Source: Fragum whitleyi (lineage: Eukaryota > Mollusca > Bivalvia > Cardiida > Cardiidae). From it: a DNA stretch of 64,000 nt. Under the pieces are notes generated by a model. It was not told where the DNA came from. It made no database searches and was given only the letters and a program-made list of their open reading frames with translations. The stretch lies in assembly GCA_948146395.1 (NCBI GenBank), contig OX411544.1, forward strand, positions 93,855,232 through 93,919,231, in the 5' to 3' direction. Shown one piece after another: positions 58,740 through 64,000 of this stretch; the stretch's first letter is position 1, and the number at the start of each line of letters is the position of its first letter. A program made the position numbers and the translations under genes.

Positions 58740-59290
58740 AATTTTTTACAAAAAGCTACTTGGTCCTACCCCCCCCCCCCATGGTATGTTCCTGTATGAT
58801 CAACACTGACGATTTAAGCATATATAAAGGTTTATCATCTCATAATATATACACGAAATCAAGGCTGTTGAAGTTCTGCTTCAGATGAAGAAGAAACCCT
58901 AAAGATTTTCAAAATTGACACCTGAATACTAACACCCCCCCCCCCCCCGTTGCTCTGCATCTGATGACTCATGAACGTATGATCCATGCAAAATTTCAAA
59001 GCTGCGGGACTTCCGGTTCAGATGAAGAATATATTTTAAAGATTACCAATTTGATCCAAATCATATCCCCTTCCCTCTTTGTGCTCTGCCCATGGAAGCC
59101 CAACAGTCATGATTCTAGCTATTTGAATAAAGGTCTTTGAGCTTGTGATCCATGCAAAATTTCAAGGCTGTAGGGCTTCTGGATCATCAGAAGAAAAACT
59201 TTGCTGATTAACTTATTTTATCCAAGTCCTAACACCCCTACCGTCGATGCTCCGCCCCTAAAAATTGTTGTCGGACGACGGACTTCGTGC
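58740..59290 (+). repeat. decayed ~165-bp tandem repeat with C-runs
   Basis: The string TGATCCATGCAAAATTTCAA recurs at about 58980 and 59146. A weaker unit precedes them at about 58850. Runs of C lie at about 58769 and 58936. Confidence 0.6.
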
Positions 59291-59299
59291 TCAGGCGAG

Positions 59300-60530
59300 G
59301 TAAAATCTATCTTTTCAATGGCTCTTTTCTTAAACAACAAACCCTTTAGTTTGATTTGGATAATACTGCATTGTTAACTGTATAAAGGTAATTTGATCAA
59401 TGTATTCGCTTTGTGTATATAACTAATTGACGCCTCAGGCTAAAAAAGATACTATGCGAAGTTCACAATAAACTTAATACTTGGGGTCATTTGTTGATCA
59501 ATTGAGAAGTATAAAGCATTGAAAAAGGAAAATACCGTTGATAAAGTGCATGGTTAGCTTTTGTTATGTTGTTATTCTTTTCACTTTTACTTTACCCATT
59601 ATCACAATCATAATCATTTTTAATCATTAAAAGTATTATCTTTGCTGTTACTATTTGAAAAGAGATAATTTCACTTTCCATTAGTCCCCAAATGGATTTA
59701 AAACATTCGACTCTGGATTTTCCTGAAAAAGTAATCTGTCATCTACAATTACTGACTACCTAATGACCCTATTTCAAATTCAAAGAATTGTTCCTTATAA
59801 AGGTTTGACTAATCATGTGTCCTTTATTATCAAAATTTGAATATTGTTAATGCTTAAGTAGTCATACTTTTCTCATATTGTACAACAATGTACCAAGATT
59901 GAATGAAGGATTTTGTATTGTATTATGCTAAGGCCCTTCTTTTGAAATTATACTAAACGTCATAGATGAGTTATGAGTTCGGTACTCAATAGAACGTAAA
60001 TAATGGCATTTTAACGTGTGAGGCAAAATGGCTATACACTTTTCTTTTGAACTATGTCAACTCTTTTTACCCGATAAAGTTAAATTTATATTTTTTTATA
60101 GATCGTTCAAAAAATTTTATTAGACGTCAATTGACATACATTTCATACGTATTTTAAGATTATTTCAAAAATGGAACAAAATGGCTTTAAATGGCTCTAG
60201 CCATTTTCTTTAATTTATTAAAAAAAAATATATACGTAACAATAAATACGAATTTACCTTAGATCCACCAAATTTTCAATTTAATCGGGGCAGAAACAGA
60301 TTTATCTGTTTGATAACTGTTCTGAAAACATTATTATCGTTGATAAACAAAATACAACAGTCGTGTTTAAATTGGTTTAAATTGAAGCAATGCATTTTTT
60401 AATACTGTGTGTGGTAACAAGATAGAGAACCTTCGTGAATTTCGATATCATTCTGGCGAATGAATTAAGTAATGATTTTTTGTGATAATACTTGTGGGAA
60501 TTAGGTTTAACAACCATAGCTTTTATACTT
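59300..60530. other. no recognisable content
   Basis: AT-rich sequence. A hydrophobic 26-codon frame at about 59550 resembles a signal peptide by composition, but it lacks a donor or the DLKR-type ending seen in gene A exon 1. Confidence 0.4.
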
Positions 60531-60539
60531 TCAGAGAAA

Positions 60540-60960
60540 ACAAAGGGCAATAACTAAAAAAAAAACTCAGAAGGAGTAATGGTTCTTTTGCACTGCACTT
60601 TAAATTGATGAGATCTATCTATCAATGAAGTTTCATGACCATAGCTCGTATACTTTTGCAGATATACTCTTGTCAAGATCAGAGGATAATAAAACATAAA
60701 AAATTGACTAGGTAGAGCAATGGCTCTTCAGCACATCCGTCATGATAAGATCTATCTACCCATGACTTTATTAAGATCATAGATTGTATACTCATAGAGA
60801 CATGCTCCGGAGAAGATTAAAGTATAAAAAAAGCACAAAAATAAAAAGGTCAGGTAGAGTTGTGGTTCTTGTGCACTGCACTCCGTAATCAGGAGAACAT
60901 AGTTACGCTCCGGACAAAGAAGTGGACTCTGCCGGACGCCCAGACGCCAGATGTCACAGG
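60540..60960 (+). repeat. decayed ~130-bp tandem repeat
   Basis: The strings GGTTCTTTTGCACTGCACTT, then GATCTATCTA, then CATGACCATAGC recur in weaker form near 60720-60790 and 60860. The block ends GCTCCGGACAAAGAAGTGG, the terminus also seen at 14117. Confidence 0.55.
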
Positions 60961-61089
60961 TGAAAGATATTGTTTTTGTCAGTAGAAGTAAAGCAAAATT
61001 CCTTTTGAACAAAGTTTATTAAAATTTATCTATTGACTTCTGGCTGTTAACAATTACAAAAATCCAAGATTGAGTCATCCAGCAAACCC

Positions 61090-61500
61090 AGCAGATTGTT
61101 TCGCGAGAAACCAGTTACCGCATTCAAAAGATCCAAGTCACTTCGGGACATTCTTGTGAGAGCCAAAATAAGTACTGCAACAACCAATGACTGTTTTGGA
61201 ATTTCTGGGCCATGTAAAACATCCAGGTGCCAAACGTGCAATACCATGCACGAAACGCATAATTTCAAGTCGCTTCTTGGTGATGTTTCCGCAATTAAAG
61301 GCTCACACAATTGAAAAAAATTCAACTGCTGTATACCTCATGATATGTACGGTATGCCAGAGACAATATGTCAGCGAAGCACAGCAACATATCAACAAGC
61401 GTATCAATCTGCACCGATCTGACTCGAAAACCCGCAAATTCAATAGGTCTCCGGTTGCAGAACATTTTAACGAAGCTGACCACTCGTTCAATTGATTGAT
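61090..61500 (+). pseudogene. Penelope-like element remnant, GIY-YIG endonuclease
   Basis: The first frame (61096-61314) has PVTAFKRSKSLRDILVRAK and a CFGI...CKTSRCQTC cysteine cluster, the linker that follows RT in Penelope-like elements. After a frameshift near 61270-61315, a second frame (to 61495) has STAVYLMICTVCQRQYVSEA, INKRINLHR and SPVAEHFNEADH, the pattern of a Penelope GIY-YIG nuclease. The Gly usually found after YV is Ser. RT itself is absent, so this is a 3' relic. Confidence 0.72.
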
Positions 61501-61615
61501 TGATTGAATGGATTTAACGCCGCTTTCAACATTTTTCAGTTATATCGCGGCGGCTGGAGCAACTAACAATGGATTCCTGGTATTTCTTATACCAGTTCAA
61601 CCATCACATCCTTTC
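61490..61615 (-). repeat. SINE-like 3' tail, copy 2
   Basis: The reverse complement of the 62-180 segment. On the minus strand it ends in a short AATC repeat (ATTGATTGATTGATTG on the plus strand at about 61491-61507), directly adjoining the Penelope remnant. Confidence 0.5.
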
Positions 61616-61619
61616 CAAA

Positions 61620-62960
61620 CCTTCAGCTGCTATCTCACATTGGTCTACGATATTGTCCTGTGCTGCACAGAAGCAAACCCGAGATGGTCCGACAAACAAC
61701 GCAAATCGCGGAAGACCTATTGCATAAGGTGCCTCATCACGATCCAACCCTTTGGGTAAAACAAAAACGACATATAAACATCAAGGACAAAATTTGACCC
61801 GCATATTAACTAACAAGTAACTTTTCGCTAGCGTGTCAACCACAGGGTGTTTTTTCATTTTCATTTTTTGCCGTCAGTTCTCAACGTAAGGCTAACCAGG
61901 GAATTACAAAGATAAATTCAAAAGACTTATTGTTTATCAATAAAATATGTATAAAGCCAACATTCCTTGCACATTTTATATGTTACATAAGAAGGGAAAT
62001 AGTTCGAACTTTTTAAATAATTCATTTTGCATTATTTTCCTTTGATAATTATATAAAGAAAATGTGAACGTCAGGTAACACCGTAGACTATTGTATGACA
62101 GAATGACGATTCTACAACGTAGGGCTAATTTTGAACATAAAGACAAGTATTTGGATGATGCTACATGCCATACATGGACGTTCTAGGGTCTTACGGCTTA
62201 TGAAAAGTTTTTTCGCTTAGTAAACCAGAGTTCTGCATATATTCCATTTCTGCAAAGATGTAATTTATCATTACTCTTTGGCGTTTGGGGATTACAACTT
62301 TAAAAATTTAAGAGCTCTTACAATAGAACTATTCCATCTGGTACCCAAACTATTTAACGTTAAGTCATGAATATATATTATAATTATATAATTGAGTTAG
62401 AGAGGTTTTTTTTTTCAATTTATTCCATATTTATTACATATTTATAACGCGATTAAAACAACCGCGATGCAGGAACTTGAACATTTGCTCTGAAACATAG
62501 AGTTGCAGCGTTAATGGCTCTATTTGTTGATGTTTTCTATGCACCGTAGGACAAAATATTAATCGTTCAATTAGATTGCTCTGTTTATAATTGTGTCACA
62601 TACATAGCTTAATGCCATTCCTGTTTAAAGTCGCTTGTTAATACATTACACATTGATTATCGACTTATTCTATACACCATTTGAAATTATTTAGGCTTTT
62701 TATTGATGTTGTAATTACATTTCGCGAATCTATTCTTACCTTTGGCCTTATCCCTCAACATTTGCAAAAAGTAAAATTTATAATCACACAAATTTCAATT
62801 ACGACTATAAGTTTTTTGAGGCACTTTTGTTTTTTAGATATCTGAATGGAAAACTTAGATCAGCGTGTGTGGATACAATGATTGATTTAAGACTTCGCTC
62901 AGCGATCAAGATTTATTGTATGAAAGGTCTCACACAGATTTCACAATGTAGATAGATCCT
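61620..62960. other. no gene recognised; presumed intron 1 of gene C
   Basis: The signal-peptide exon of gene C should lie upstream of 62968 on the plus strand but could not be identified here or in the preceding kilobases. Confidence 0.4.
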
Positions 62961-62967
62961 GTTTCAG

Positions 62968-63095
62968 TATGGAGGTTATTGGTTTACTCAACGACGATAT
63001 GTTCCATGTAGCTGGGGTGGTTCTAAGACTTTCACAAACTATGTGTACACTCTTCAGCCCCGAGGGGATGCATACACAACAAAGTCATACTGGAG
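62968..63095 (+). CDS. lipocalin-like gene C, exon 2 (GxW exon)
   Basis: Acceptor CCTGTTTCAG opens a 128-bp exon (phase 0 in, phase 2 out) that closes at a GTAAGC donor. The peptide begins YGGYWFTQRRYVPCSWGG, with the lipocalin G-x-W at its start and an Arg downstream. It continues KTFTNYVYTLQPRG and ends KSYW. Length, phases and about half the residues match gene A exon 2 (3033-3160); the second Cys of the gene A exon (TCYW) is replaced by Ser here. Gene C is on the opposite strand to genes A and B. Confidence 0.88.
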
Positions 63096-63363
63096 GTAAG
63101 CACTTGAAGAATTCTAAATTTCATGGCTTATCTAAATTTTGACCACCACATATTCAACAAATCTATAAAATTTTGCTTTCTACATTAATACGATAATTTG
63201 AGAAATTGTGTCTGTGGACAAACCGACATATACACAACACCAATAGATTGCACACAGAAAGGAGGGCAGAAAGTATAAGAACAATGTAGCTGTTTAATCA
63301 ATTCGGTGGCACGTTTTTAAGGGCTAACCACAACATAATAGTAATATACACGATCTTTTTCAG

Positions 63364-63443
63364 ACAAGGCGGTATATGCACGGACGTTGCTAGCCTTACC
63401 TCTTTGATGTCGCCCGGCATCTTTCGACTAAAAGATTCTATAG
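63364..63443 (+). CDS. lipocalin-like gene C, exon 3
   Basis: Acceptor CTTTTTCAG opens an 80-bp exon closing at GTAATA (phase 2 in, phase 1 out). It has the same length and phases as gene A exon 3. The peptide contains QGGICTDV and MSPGIFRLKDSI. The intron to exon 2 is only 268 bp, far shorter than the corresponding 1439-bp intron of gene A. Exon 4, of the type seen at 27321-27554, should lie right of the window. Confidence 0.87.
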
Positions 63444-64000
63444 GTAATATTTGTATAAGTAATATTGTCTTAAAATAATCTATCGAAGGGAAAGATTAGA
63501 TGGATAAGAGCATAATTTCAAGTGAAATGTCTTGATGTTCTCAATGTTCTCAACTACTTCAGGTTGATTTTTTTGAGCTTTTGCAGACTAAAGTCTAATT
63601 AAACTGATTTAGAGAATTCACATTTATTGGTGTTTAAGGTAAAAGAGGATAATAACGTTTTATTATAGAAAAGTGAATAAATTTTGGTATGAATGAAAAC
63701 CCTGAGTTTGTTCCATTTCAACGGTGTAAATTTTTTTGCAATTAAATTTAGAAATAAAGTTTCCTTGACATCATAGATTGACGAATTGGTTCGCATCATT
63801 CAAATGATCCTACTTTCATTTAAATACACAGTGAGATTTTATGCAAAACGATATCGTTCCGTGAATTGAACCAAAATGAAGCTCGATTCATGGTCATCCT
63901 GCAAATGCTATACCAAAATCTTTGTATCTATAGATGTATACATATTAGTTGGTTGAAATCAATAGTGTCATTTTCAATTATTCTAAAAACCCACTTTTAA
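63444..64000 (+). other. intron 3 of gene C, no recognisable content
   Basis: AT-rich sequence to the window end. No exon 4-like sequence with GEWYVLETDY-type residues was found. Confidence 0.5.

Noticed and set aside
59550..59632. Signal-peptide exon of lipocalin gene C
   Set aside because: The hydrophobic frame is composition-driven, ends at a stop and has no donor or phase-0 ending comparable to gene A exon 1.

Overview
The window is eukaryotic, AT-rich and dominated by non-coding and repetitive DNA. Spliced exons with GT-AG or GC-AG borders, LTR and LINE retroelements, a Penelope-like fragment, tRNA-derived SINEs, many short foldback and TIR elements, and long stretches of decayed ~150-bp tandem repeats point to an animal genome. 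The style of the interspersed repeats suggests a bivalve mollusc; that last step is inference from recalled repeat style, not proven here. There are no operons, and no rRNA or intact tRNA gene was seen.

Host genes. The convincing host coding sequence is a dispersed set of lipocalin-like exons from at least three gene copies. Gene A (minus strand) has a signal-peptide exon (8462-8605), a GxW exon (3033-3160) and a third exon (1514-1593), and continues left of the window. Gene B (minus) shows only its fourth-type exon (27321-27554). Gene C (plus) shows exon 2 (62968-63095) and exon 3 (63364-63443), and continues right of the window. Exons 2 and 3 of A and C have identical lengths (128 and 80 bp) and phases, and the exon 3 to exon 4 phase fits between genes. 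The encoded secreted protein would be a small beta-barrel ligand carrier. One further possible Cys-rich terminal exon lies at 12648-12752.

Mobile DNA. A 6.3-kb LTR retrotransposon (19745-26085) has 541-bp LTRs, a 4-bp target duplication, a tRNA-Pro primer site, an intact Gag-protease frame with a SCAN-like capsid region, and a broken pol. In pol the integrase lies upstream of reverse transcriptase, the Gmr1-type order that is unusual for Ty3/gypsy. A non-LTR retroelement (14287-16470) has its RT half inverted against its 3' half, as expected from twin priming. TIR elements lie at 12811-13425 and 35640-36556, a Penelope GIY-YIG remnant at 61090-61500, and SINE-like pieces near 26.1, 41.8, 58.2 and 61.5 kb.

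Large array. From 43375 to 54352 lies a nearly homogeneous tandem array with a ~2.117-kb period. Each period is a 460-bp element with ~25-bp terminal inverted repeats plus a ~1.66-kb spacer. The array begins exactly at a left TIR and ends exactly at a right TIR (six elements, five spacers), so it probably grew by unequal exchange between two copies of the short element.

Elsewhere the window holds palindromic foldback repeats, several of which share a 13-nt loop, degenerate tandem repeats, microsatellites and long stretches where nothing could be recognised.
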